From positions 1 through 20,567 of the forward strand of contig DATBDZ010000210.1 of assembly GCA_036276235.1 (NCBI GenBank): a stretch of DNA of 20,567 nt, read 5' to 3'. The notes under the pieces were generated by a model. That model did no database searches and was not told where the DNA came from. It saw only the letters and a program-made list of their open reading frames with translations. Positions 7,141 through 13,633 of this stretch are shown piece after piece. Source of the DNA: JANWHF01 sp036276235. Lineage in GTDB: Bacteria; Planctomycetota; Phycisphaerae; Tepidisphaerales; Tepidisphaeraceae. The translations under genes and the position numbers were made by a program. How positions within the stretch are numbered: the first letter of the stretch is position 1; the number at the start of each line of letters is the position of its first letter.

Positions 7141-7691
7141 AATTTGAGGATGGAAGATTGAGGATAGAGGATGGCGCGTTCGGAGGCGAATTTGAAGGTT
7201 GGCGGAAGGGGCGTAATGACTGATGGCTGCAATTCGTGGGTTTCGAGATCTGGATGTTTACAAGATGGCGGTGGCGGAAGCTCGGCAGATCTTTGTGCTG
7301 TCCAGGCGTTTCCCGACCGATGAGCGATATTCATTGACCGACCAAATCCGCAGGTCATCCCGTGCAGTGGGCGCGATGATCGCCGAAGCTTGGGCGCGTC
7401 GCGCTTATCCGGCTGCATTCGCGAATAAGCTCAACGAGTCGATGGGAGAAGCAATGGAGACCCAAGCCTGGCTCGATCACGCACACGCATGTGAATACAT
7501 CACCCCCGCAGAACACCGCAAGCTCGACGCAGCCTGGCAACAAATCGGGGCGATGCTAAACCGTATGCTGCAACTGTCCGACAGCTTCTGCCGCTCCACG
7601 GCAAGAAAATGATCACTGCTCCGCGACTCTCAATCCGCCATCAACCATCCTCAAGGTCCCCCCTCTATCCTCAATCCTCCATCCTCAAATT
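7141..7691 (+). mobile_element. IVS-like element: heptamer inverted repeats enclosing a four-helix-bundle gene
   Basis: The left end 7141-7170 and right end 7662-7691 are 30-base inverted repeats with one mismatch (at 7155). The left arm is made of heptamers GAGGATG, GAAGATT, GAGGATA, GAGGATG starting at 7146. A second inner right-arm stretch around 7637-7653 repeats the GAGGAT and GATGGCG motifs in reverse complement. The 129-codon four-helix-bundle gene sits alone between the arms. The arrangement is that of 23S rRNA intervening sequences, where a long stem flanks the same protein family, but here it lies between two protein genes. Mobility is inferred, not shown; no target duplication is obvious. 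Confidence 0.65.
7223..7612 (+). CDS. Four-helix-bundle protein (23S rRNA intervening-sequence/S23 family)
   Basis: A 129-residue member of the four-helix-bundle family first known from open frames inside 23S rRNA intervening sequences and related in fold to the Avd accessory protein of diversity-generating retroelements. Diagnostic parts are FRDLDVYKMAV (7-17), FPTDERYSLTDQIRRSS (30-46), the AMIAEAWARR segment (51-60) in place of the usual NIAEG run, and the glutamate-rich LNESMGEAMETQAWLDHA (70-87). Four amphipathic helices are evident. No enzyme motif is present; basic surfaces in the family suggest nucleic acid binding. ATG at 7223 has no strong Shine-Dalgarno. It is flanked on both sides by the inverted heptamer arms described for the element and is not obviously co-regulated with rpiB or purK. 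Confidence 0.9.
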   Translation: MAAIRGFRDLDVYKMAVAEARQIFVLSRRFPTDERYSLTDQIRRSSRAVGAMIAEAWARRAYPAAFANKLNESMGEAMETQAWLDHAHACEYITPAEHRKLDAAWQQIGAMLNRMLQLSDSFCRSTARK

Positions 7692-7746
7692 CGCCGATCA
7701 CCCAAGCCGCTTGATTTCGCCGGCACCTTCCGCATAAGTAAACATC

Positions 7747-8886
7747 GTGTACCACTCTCCTATTCTCCCCGGTTCGGCGGTTGGCGTGCTCGGTAGCGGG
7801 CAGCTGGGCCGCATGTTTGCGCTGGCCGCGCGGCGGATGGGGTATCGCGTTCATACGCTCTCGCCCGACAGCGACACGCCCACCGGCCAGGTGGCGGATG
7901 TGGAAGTGGTTTCGTCCTACGACGATCTGGATGCCGTGCGCAAGTTCGCGGCGTCGGTGAAAGTCGTCACGTTCGAATTTGAAAACGTCCCCGCTCCCAC
8001 GGCCGCCGCCGCCGCAGAGCGTGCGCCGGTGCGGCCGGCCGGCCTCGTGCTGCATACGACGCAGCATCGCCTGCGCGAGAAAACGTTTTTGGCCGATCAT
8101 GGTTTTCCGACGACCGCCTTCCGCGCGATCCGCTCGCTCGAAGACGTCCGCAAAGCGACGGAGGAACTTGGCCTCCCCGCGATCCTCAAGACGGCTTCAT
8201 GCGGTTACGACGGCAAAGGCCAGCACAAAGTCACGACGCTGGCGGAAGCCGAGGCGGTCGTGCGAGCCGCGCCGACGGTCGAGCGGATTTATGAGGCGTT
8301 CGTCGATTTTGATCGCGAAGTCTCCGTCGTAGCCGCCCGCGGTACCGATGGCTCATTTGCCCATTGGGGCGTGATTGATAACACGCATCACAATCACATT
8401 CTCGATGTTTCGGTCAGTCCCGCGGATGTGCCGCCCGAGACGCAAACGCAAGCCATCGAGATCGCCCGCGGCATTCTCGAACAGCTGCAAGTTGTCGGCG
8501 TGTTATGCGTCGAATTCTTCCTGACGCGCGATGGCCGGTTGCTGGTCAATGAGCTTGCGCCGAGGCCGCACAATTCCGGACACTTGACAATCGACGCGCA
8601 TGTGACCAGCCAGTTCGAGCAGCAGTTAAGAGCCGTCTGCGGGTTGTCACTCGGATCGACAGAGAGATTGCGGGCCGCCGCGATGAGCAATCTGCTGGGC
8701 GATCTCTGGTCGAAGGGTGAGCCAGATTGGGCCGCCGCGTGCGCGCTGCCGGATGTGAAGCTGCATTTGTATGGAAAGAGCGATCCACGCGCGGGAAGGA
8801 AGATGGGGCATCTAACGGCCCTAGCGGCAGGGGGCGCCGAAGCAAAAGCCCTGGCAATTGAGGCCCGCCGGCGGCTGTGTTTCTGA
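7747..8886 (+). CDS. purK: N5-carboxyaminoimidazole ribonucleotide synthase
   Basis: A 379-residue ATP-grasp enzyme of purine biosynthesis that joins AIR, bicarbonate and ATP to give N5-CAIR. The N-terminal preATP-grasp fold begins GVLGSGQLGRM (13-23), followed by FEFENVP (76-82). The ATP-grasp core has GYDGKGQ (153-159) and the metal-binding and family-diagnostic NELAPRPHNSGHLT (268-281). Length is normal (about 360-390). The start is GTG at 7747; there is no ATG in a better place and no strong ribosome binding site. The usual partner purE, which rearranges N5-CAIR to CAIR, is not in the window. It begins 55 bases after the right end of the four-helix-bundle element. Confidence 0.96.
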   Translation: MYHSPILPGSAVGVLGSGQLGRMFALAARRMGYRVHTLSPDSDTPTGQVADVEVVSSYDDLDAVRKFAASVKVVTFEFENVPAPTAAAAAERAPVRPAGLVLHTTQHRLREKTFLADHGFPTTAFRAIRSLEDVRKATEELGLPAILKTASCGYDGKGQHKVTTLAEAEAVVRAAPTVERIYEAFVDFDREVSVVAARGTDGSFAHWGVIDNTHHNHILDVSVSPADVPPETQTQAIEIARGILEQLQVVGVLCVEFFLTRDGRLLVNELAPRPHNSGHLTIDAHVTSQFEQQLRAVCGLSLGSTERLRAAAMSNLLGDLWSKGEPDWAAACALPDVKLHLYGKSDPRAGRKMGHLTALAAGGAEAKALAIEARRRLCF

Positions 8887-8920
8887 AACGTCGCCGTAAT
8901 TCCCCTTGCGTTGCTATAGC

Positions 8921-8970
8921 GTGGGTATACTCGCCCACCACGAGCGGAAATAGTGGGCGAGTAGACCCAC
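8921..8970. repeat. GTGGGCGAGTA palindrome
   Basis: Inverted arms at 8921-8939 and 8952-8970 (GTGGGTATACTCGCCCAC against GTGGGCGAGTAGACCCAC, one central mismatch) are separated by about 12 bases. The same palindrome, with perfect 21-base arms, occurs at 19739-19793. The following CCTACAAAA resembles CCGACAAAA after the other copy. It lies just after purK and may form a hairpin in its transcript. Confidence 0.8.
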
Positions 8971-9059
8971 CCTACAAAACGGTTGCAGGCTGATCGAGCG
9001 TGACGAGCGGTCAAAGCGGCCGGATACACCCCGCCCTACGCGGCGCTGCCTCTGTGTAG

Positions 9060-9077
9060 GGCGGGATTTATCCCGCC
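9060..9077. repeat. GGCGGGATTTATCCCGCC palindrome
   Basis: A 7-bp perfect stem with a TTTA loop. The same hairpin occurs at 19807-19824 (loop TAAA) and 19849-19864. In both regions it sits close to the GTGGGCGAGTA palindrome and the CCGCCCTAC string, so the two belong to one dispersed repeat set. The rest of the purK-LEPR gap holds no gene that I can support. Confidence 0.75.
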
Positions 9078-9105
9078 GCGATATCCGCATCTTGCTAAGA
9101 ATGAA

Positions 9106-9137
9106 GATCCCCGAGCGGCGATTGCCGTTCGGGGATC
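9106..9137 (-). terminator. Probable terminator hairpin of the small LEPR-XLL gene
   Basis: A 14-bp stem with one G-T type mismatch (arms 9106-9119 and 9124-9137) closes a GATT loop. It lies 37 bases beyond the stop codon of the minus-strand gene. On the minus strand it is followed by TTCATTCTT, which is moderately T-rich. This fits an intrinsic terminator for that gene better than for purK. Confidence 0.6.
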
Positions 9138-9174
9138 ATTCGTTCATGCGACGCGTAGTCACTAATTGCCAGAC

Positions 9175-9789
9175 TTACGCGACCAGCGTACCCAGATCAG
9201 TCGCAAGCGTACCGACATCCGTCACGATCGTATGCGCGGCGTTCAGGAACGTCGTGAACGTCCCTTGATCGGTCGTCAGTTGGTTCACGTCCGCGGTGAT
9301 CGTGTCGTTGGTTGGATTGTTCGCGCTGGCGGCGGTGATGTCGGCCGCCACCTTGTTGGAAGCCAGCGCGGTGTTGACCTTGATGTTGGTGATCGTGGTC
9401 AACGCGTTGAGCTTCGCGATGTCAATCTCAACCTTCGCGATGGCGTGCGCCGTAGATTTGGCAATCAACTGAAGGCCATGCGCGGCCGAGCGCACGGTGC
9501 CCGCGTTGAGCGTGCCGAGCACGCGATTGGTCGCGACCAGCAGAATGCCAAACGTCTTCACGGCATCATGCTTCATCTTTTTGGCCAGCGCCAGGTTGGC
9601 GGGGCCGCCGGCCGCTTTCAGATCGATCTCCAGCTTGGCCAGATCAGGGGCATAAGCGGCGGCGCTGTTCATCAACGCCGTGCGGACAGCCGTGGCGTCG
9701 GCTTGGATGGTGCTCAGGTCCGCCGTCAGCGTGTCGGCGGTGGCGGAAAACAAGGTTCGAGATTCAAGTTGCTGTACAAATGTCTGCAT
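9175..9789 (-). CDS. Small helical LEPR-XLL-type secreted protein, function unknown
   Basis: A 204-residue protein starting MQTFVQQLESRTLFSA, where LESRTLFSA (8-16) is a divergent LEPR-XLL-type motif. The rest is rich in Ala, Thr, Asp, Leu and Lys, with repeated short patterns such as TADLSTIQADA, KLEIDLKAAGG and TDVGTLATDLGTLVA, and is predicted by eye to be long helices with no cysteine. No domain is recognised. The start at 9789 is firm because GGAGGAA lies four bases upstream; the longer open frame above it runs through repeat DNA. A hairpin terminator follows. It is divergent from the ABC transporter operon. Export and cell-surface location are inferred from the N-terminus. Confidence 0.82.
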   Translation of the reverse strand: MQTFVQQLESRTLFSATADTLTADLSTIQADATAVRTALMNSAAAYAPDLAKLEIDLKAAGGPANLALAKKMKHDAVKTFGILLVATNRVLGTLNAGTVRSAAHGLQLIAKSTAHAIAKVEIDIAKLNALTTITNIKVNTALASNKVAADITAASANNPTNDTITADVNQLTTDQGTFTTFLNAAHTIVTDVGTLATDLGTLVA

Positions 9790-9983
9790 GGTTCCTCCAG
9801 TTGAGTAAATGGCAGAGCGGCGGATCGAAACCCGTCGAACAGCCGAGGCTATTGGGGTAGTCGGATAGATATCGGCCCGGCACAAATGGCAAATCGGGCG
9901 GCGATCGCCCGGTTCATTCAATTTCCGGCGGAGCGATCGGCGCGAGTGGAATAAACGGACTCGGCGCGGGCCGTGTGGCTCTT

Positions 9984-10094
9984 CTCCCGCCCCCGGTACT
10001 CCGGGGGAGGGCTGGGGAGGGGGTTGTGTAGAAGGTGCGCCACCTGCGCCAGCCCCCTCCCTAACCCTCCCCCGGAGTACCGAGGGAGGGGACC
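9984..10094. repeat. Head-to-head REP-like pair (type B, CTCCGGGGGAGGG)
   Basis: Left unit 9984-10023 folds as CCCCCGG-TACT-CCGGGGG followed by AGGGCTGGGGAGGGGG. Right unit 10052-10094 is its reverse complement with small changes. A GGTGCGCCACCTGCGCC hairpin-like spacer lies between at 10034-10050. The layout copies that of the type A pairs at 11044 and 19579 but with different arm bases. It occupies the gap of about 370 bases between the divergent LEPR-XLL gene and the ABC operon; I see no gene in the rest of this gap. Confidence 0.82.
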
Positions 10095-10160
10095 AGGTGC
10101 ATGCGATTCCCAAAGCGAAGCCATTTCATTTGTCACACCGCATCGGCAGAATGAGCGCAC

Positions 10161-10958
10161 ATGCAGTCGGTTTTCCAGCAACAGCAAAACGGCGTCGGCG
10201 TGCGCGTCCAGGGCGTGCATCGCGTCTTCGACAACGGCGTCGTTGCGCTCAATGGAATTGATCTGCATGTGACGCCCGGAGAATTCCTGGCGATTCTCGG
10301 TCCGTCCGGCTGCGGAAAATCGACGCTGCTTCGGTTGATCGCGGGGCTCGATCAGCCGCAATCGGGAGCGGTGCGGCTCGAAGCGCGGGATTCTGACGAT
10401 CATAGATCGTCGGCTTCATCGCAGCTCGCGTACGTTTTTCAGGATGCGCATTTGCTGCCGTGGCGGAATGTGCTGGACAATGCCGCGCTTCCGCTGGAAC
10501 TGCGCGGCGTCGATCGCGCCGCGCGGCGGCAAGCGGCGCGCGAGGCGCTGGCGCGGGTTGGCTTGGGCGATGCGCTGGATCGATACCCCAACCAGCTCTC
10601 CGGCGGCATGCGGATGCGCGTCTCGCTGGCTCGCGCAATGGTCACCCAGCCGCGCCTGCTGTTGATGGATGAGCCGTTCGCAGCACTCGATGAGATCACG
10701 CGCCAGCGGCTCGATGAGCAGCTTCGCGATCTCTGGACGCAGAGCCGCATGACGGTCATCTTTGTGACGCACTCGACGAATGAAGCCGTGTTTCTCGCGG
10801 AACGGGCGATCGTCGTGAGCAAACGGCCGGGTCGGATCATCGCCGATCAAGGCATCGAACTGCCGGCGGAGCGAACGTTTGAGATGCGCTCGACAGGTGA
10901 GTTTGCGATGCAGACGCGATGGATTTCAGCCGCGCTGCGTGAGGAGGACGGCGGTTAG
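10161..10958 (+). CDS. ABC transporter ATP-binding protein (NrtD/SsuB/ThiZ type)
   Basis: A 265-residue ABC ATPase that powers an importer from the cytoplasmic face. All catalytic motifs are present: Walker A GPSGCGKST (48-56), Q-loop VFQDAHLLPW (92-101), signature LSGGM (146-150), Walker B LLLMDEPFAALDE (166-178) with Glu171, and switch His204 in VTHSTNEA. The DAHLLPWRNVLDN and KRPGRI strings are typical of the nitrate/sulfonate/taurine/thiamine-precursor family. Start ATG 10161 lacks a strong ribosome binding site. It is the first gene of an ATPase-permease-binding protein set, separated from the permease by about 290 bases of repeat DNA. Confidence 0.95.
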   Translation: MQSVFQQQQNGVGVRVQGVHRVFDNGVVALNGIDLHVTPGEFLAILGPSGCGKSTLLRLIAGLDQPQSGAVRLEARDSDDHRSSASSQLAYVFQDAHLLPWRNVLDNAALPLELRGVDRAARRQAAREALARVGLGDALDRYPNQLSGGMRMRVSLARAMVTQPRLLLMDEPFAALDEITRQRLDEQLRDLWTQSRMTVIFVTHSTNEAVFLAERAIVVSKRPGRIIADQGIELPAERTFEMRSTGEFAMQTRWISAALREEDGG

Positions 10959-11043
10959 TCCATGGATCCGAGCCGAAGCGTGACCGAAGGAACTTTCACC
11001 GTGAGTAGATCAGCTGGAACTGTGATCGAGCGCGGAAGCGCGC

Positions 11044-11201
11044 TCAGAACCCTCTCCCCTGTACTCAGGGGAGAGGGCAGGGTGAGGGGACAGCGTGCTG
11101 CGATATGGCGCCGTTCGCAAGTCGACGTGTTCGTCCCCTCACCCCAACCCTCTCCCCTGAGTACGACTCGACCGAGCTCGTCGAAGTCAGGGGAGAGGGA
11201 G
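11044..11201. repeat. Head-to-head REP-like pair (type A) with an insertion in the right loop
   Basis: Left palindrome at 11050-11077, a core containing ATGGCGCC at about 11105, and a right palindrome from 11133 to 11201 in opposite orientation. The copy at 19579-19709 has the same order and core. Here the right hairpin is split by 23 bases at 11165-11187 containing CGACCGAGCTCGTCG, itself partly palindromic. The pair fills the gap between the ATPase and permease genes and leaves no room for another gene; the remaining bases hold nothing that I recognise. Confidence 0.88.
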
Positions 11202-11248
11202 GATGCGCGCTCGTCCTGCCTCGCTCGAGTGCTGACCGCACCGACTAC

Positions 11249-12016
11249 ATGGTTCGAACGATGAAATCAATCGCCCGTCTGGCGCCACCCGTCCTGACGT
11301 TCATCATCGCGATTGCCGCGATGGAGGCGGCGGTGCGCCTCTTTGGCGTGCGGACGTATTTGCTGCCGCCGCCGAGTCAGATCGTGCATACGTTTTTCGC
11401 CGATGGGCGGGAACTGTGGGGCGCATTTGTACAAACGAGCGAAGGCGCGCTCAGTGGCTTTGGTCTCAGCGCGGCAACCGGTTTGATCATCGCTGTCGCT
11501 CTGTCTTCCAGCGCGTGGGTGCAGCGGGCGTTTTATCCGTACGCGGTCTTCTTCCAGACGGTGCCGATCATCGCGATCGCGCCGCTGCTGGTGATCTGGT
11601 GCGGCTACGGGATGCCAACCGTGATCGCGTCGGCGTTTATCGTCTCGATCTTTCCGATGATCGCCAACACGCTCTCAGGACTTCGCTCGACGGAATCTTC
11701 ATTACGGGATTTGTTTCGCCTGTACGGCGCGAGCCGCACGGCGACTTTGCTCAAGCTGCGGCTTCCTTTTGCGCTGCCGAATATCATGACCGGTTTGCAG
11801 ATCACCGCCGGTCTGGCGGTGATCGGCGCGGTCGTCGGAGAATTCATCGGCGGAGGAGGACTCGGATCGGTAATCGACGTCGCCCGCACGCAGCAGCGGA
11901 CGGATAAAGTCTTTGCCGCCGTGTTGCTGGCGTCGCTGCTTGGTCTGGCGCTGTTCGCTCTGGTAAGCTTGGCCAGCCGCCTTACGCTAAGGCGCTGGCA
12001 TGAGTCGGAACGATAG
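11249..12016 (+). CDS. ABC transporter permease (NrtB/SsuC/ThiX type)
   Basis: A 255-residue inner-membrane permease with about six hydrophobic segments (roughly 14-30, 68-86, 98-116, 120-140, 184-200, 221-243). The cytoplasmic EAA loop that docks on the ATPase is visible as LYGASRTATLLKLRLPFALPN (residues 158-178, conserved Gly160 and Pro173), and GEFIGGGGLG (197-206) is typical of the family. The frame is open up to 11105, but that part translates the REP-like element, so the true start is ATG 11249 or ATG 11261; I chose the first. It works with the ATPase before it and the lipoprotein after it. Confidence 0.92.
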   Translation: MVRTMKSIARLAPPVLTFIIAIAAMEAAVRLFGVRTYLLPPPSQIVHTFFADGRELWGAFVQTSEGALSGFGLSAATGLIIAVALSSSAWVQRAFYPYAVFFQTVPIIAIAPLLVIWCGYGMPTVIASAFIVSIFPMIANTLSGLRSTESSLRDLFRLYGASRTATLLKLRLPFALPNIMTGLQITAGLAVIGAVVGEFIGGGGLGSVIDVARTQQRTDKVFAAVLLASLLGLALFALVSLASRLTLRRWHESER

Positions 12017-12036
12017 GTGGCATGGGCTTGGCATAT

Positions 12037-12195
12037 TGTGGCATGGGTTTTCAACCCATGGCCGTGCGGTACTCCGCACGGATCGGCGGTTTCCGCCGAG
12101 GCATGCGAAGAACGCTTCGCTCTTGCTGATGTCGGCCGAGTACAGCCGACGCTTGCGGCGTACCGCCAGCCCATGGGTTGGAAACCCATGCCACA
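12037..12195. repeat. Multi-hairpin element with inverted ends
   Basis: The ends 12037-12061 and 12171-12195 are 25-base inverted repeats with one mismatch, and each end is itself a hairpin (GGGTT-TTC-AACCC type). Between them lie at least five more hairpins: 12062-12081, 12083-12099, 12105-12120, 12131-12150 and 12155-12166. As RNA this could fold either as a cloverleaf on the long terminal stem or as a string of small hairpins. It fills the gap between permease and binding-protein genes. The open frame through it is not the true start of the binding protein. Confidence 0.85.
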
Positions 12196-12220
12196 TAATC
12201 ACCACGACATCCGGGAAATC

Positions 12221-13195
12221 ATGAAATACATTTTTGCGATTGCGGTCATCACCTCCACTTTGTTCATCGCCGGCTGCAAGAACGATCAAAGGGCAACGTC
12301 ATCAGCCGGCGGAACGACCGCTGTCTCGCTCCAGCTCAACTGGAAGCCCGAGCCGGAGTTTGGCGGGTTTTATGCCGCCAGGGAAATCGGCGCTTTCAAG
12401 AAACAGAATCTCGACGTGAACATCACCCCCGGCGGCGTTGGGACGCCGACTGTGCAGATGGTCGGCGCGGGAACCGCCGACTTCGCGATTGTCAGTGCCG
12501 ATGAAATCCTCATCGCCCGCGCGCGCGGGAATCCGGTCGTCGCGGTGATGGCGGTCTACCAGACCTGCCCGCAGGGGATCATGGTTCACGCGTCGCGGCA
12601 GATGAAAACGATCGCCGACGTCTTCAATCAGCCGGGCACGCTGGCGATGCAGCGCGGGCTGCCTTACTCCAATTTTCTCGAGCAGAAATACGGCTTCACC
12701 AAGCTCCAAATCGTCCCCTCGCCCGGCGGCGACGTGACGATATTTCGCGATCGGCCCGACTTTTCGCAGCAGTGCTATGTGACGTCTGAGCCAATCGCCG
12801 CGCGAAAGCTGGGGGCTGATCCGCAGACATTCCTGATCGCCGACGCCGGCTATAACCCGTACACGGCGGTGCTGGCCACGCGGGATGATTATTTGAAATC
12901 GCATCCCGATACGGTCAAGGCGATGGTCGCCGCCTGTCGGGAGGGTTGGCAGGCCTATCTGCAAGACCCGAGTGCCGCCAACGCGGTCATGCAGAAGCAG
13001 AATCCGGGGATGGACTCGCAGACGTTTACGGAATCCGCCGTCGCCCAGAAGCCGCTGATCGAAACAGGTGAAACCAAATCCAGCGGCCTGGGCTCGATGA
13101 CGCTGGACCGCTGGAAGGCGCTTGCCCAGCAACTGGTGGACTTGAAAGTACTCGACAAAGCCCCGCCGGCGGAGCAATGCTTCGCGCGCTTTTAG
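12221..13195 (+). CDS. ABC transporter substrate-binding lipoprotein (NMT1/ThiY-like)
   Basis: A 324-residue periplasmic binding protein attached by lipid. The N-terminus MKYIFAIAVITSTLFIAGC is a lipoprotein signal with lipobox FIAGC and acylated Cys19. The mature part has the NMT1/THI5-like pattern: LQLNWKPEPEFGGFYAA from about 37, EIGAFKKQNLDV, GAGTADFAI and a later CYVTSEPIAARKLGA. This resembles pyrimidine (HMP) or aromatic-sulfonate type binding proteins, but the ligand is not determinable by eye. ATG 12221 is chosen because the lipoprotein signal begins there; the frame above it only translates the multi-hairpin repeat. A short GC hairpin at 13203-13219 follows the stop. Confidence 0.92.
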   Translation: MKYIFAIAVITSTLFIAGCKNDQRATSSAGGTTAVSLQLNWKPEPEFGGFYAAREIGAFKKQNLDVNITPGGVGTPTVQMVGAGTADFAIVSADEILIARARGNPVVAVMAVYQTCPQGIMVHASRQMKTIADVFNQPGTLAMQRGLPYSNFLEQKYGFTKLQIVPSPGGDVTIFRDRPDFSQQCYVTSEPIAARKLGADPQTFLIADAGYNPYTAVLATRDDYLKSHPDTVKAMVAACREGWQAYLQDPSAANAVMQKQNPGMDSQTFTESAVAQKPLIETGETKSSGLGSMTLDRWKALAQQLVDLKVLDKAPPAEQCFARF

Positions 13196-13202
13196 GAGGA
13201 AC

Positions 13203-13219
13203 GGCGGGCAGTGCCCGCC
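13203..13219. terminator. GGCGGGC hairpin after the binding-protein gene
   Basis: A perfect 7-bp stem with an AGT loop, eight bases after the stop codon, followed by CCTACGCG and not by a T-run. It looks like the GGCGGG...CCCGCCCTAC palindrome class scattered through the window and could end or protect the ABC operon transcript. Confidence 0.5.
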
Positions 13220-13633
13220 CTACGCGCTTCACCATCATGGCCGAGGGCTTTTACGCGAGTTTGACATATGACCCGTTCAGCGATCTGATAGCCCACCTGC
13301 AAAGTCTCAAACAAACGCCGAGGAAGTAGCGTTCGGCAAACAATCAGGGAAGGTTGCGCGGCGGCCGGAGCAATCTGGCCGCCGCGTGCATTTGGGGCCG
13401 GAGCTGAATGGACCAAAGAGGCGCGGACGCACCAAGCCGATCGTGAATGGGTAAAGATCGCGCAAAAAACGTGAAGACGTGAAACGTGACGGCTGGGCCC
13501 AGGTTATTGTCACGTTTCACGTCTTCACGTTTCCATACCGTGGCCCATCAGCAGTCTAAAGCTTTTTCAACTAACAATCCCGATCAAGATTAGTCTCGAC
13601 ATGCGATAGGAATAGTTCGCAAAATGTTCGCAT
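13220..13633. other. Intergenic region with two strong hairpins, no convincing gene
   Basis: About 410 bases without a supported gene. It contains a GC-rich hairpin at 13357-13386 (10-bp perfect stem, 10-base loop) and the 24-bp perfect inverted repeat at 13467-13532. A 30-codon open frame at 13237-13329 is too short and has no ribosome binding site. The last 100 bases are AT-richer and may hold the promoter of the radical SAM gene, but I cannot point to clear -35 and -10 boxes. Confidence 0.6.
13467..13532. repeat. Perfect 24-bp inverted repeat built on ACGTGAA units
   Basis: Arms 13467-13490 and 13509-13532 are exact reverse complements. Each arm is a tandem of ACGTGAAG, ACGTGAA, ACGTGAC, so the period is seven to eight bases. 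The 18-base loop contains the 10-base palindrome CTGGGCCCAG. The pattern parallels the GAGGATR hairpin at 6488-6580. There is no T-run on either side, which argues against a simple terminator. Confidence 0.88.

Noticed and set aside
9711..9968. A possible gene in the open frames running from the small LEPR-XLL gene into its upstream region
   Set aside because: The LEPR-XLL start at 9789 has a strong ribosome binding site, and the upstream frames show no family pattern.
11105..11248. Extended N-terminus of the ABC permease
   Set aside because: These codons translate the REP-like element (reading LTPTLSPEY), so they are repeat DNA in an open frame and not permease sequence.
12017..12220. Extended N-terminus of the substrate-binding protein
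   Set aside because: The frame crosses the multi-hairpin repeat; the lipoprotein signal starts at 12221.
12302..13177. A 291-codon minus-strand open frame over the binding-protein gene
   Set aside because: Shadow of the lipoprotein gene, which has a lipobox and family motifs on the other strand.
13237..13329. A 30-codon open frame starting MAEGFYASL after the ABC operon
   Set aside because: There is no ribosome binding site and no known family, and it lies between hairpins. A real small protein cannot be excluded but is not supported.
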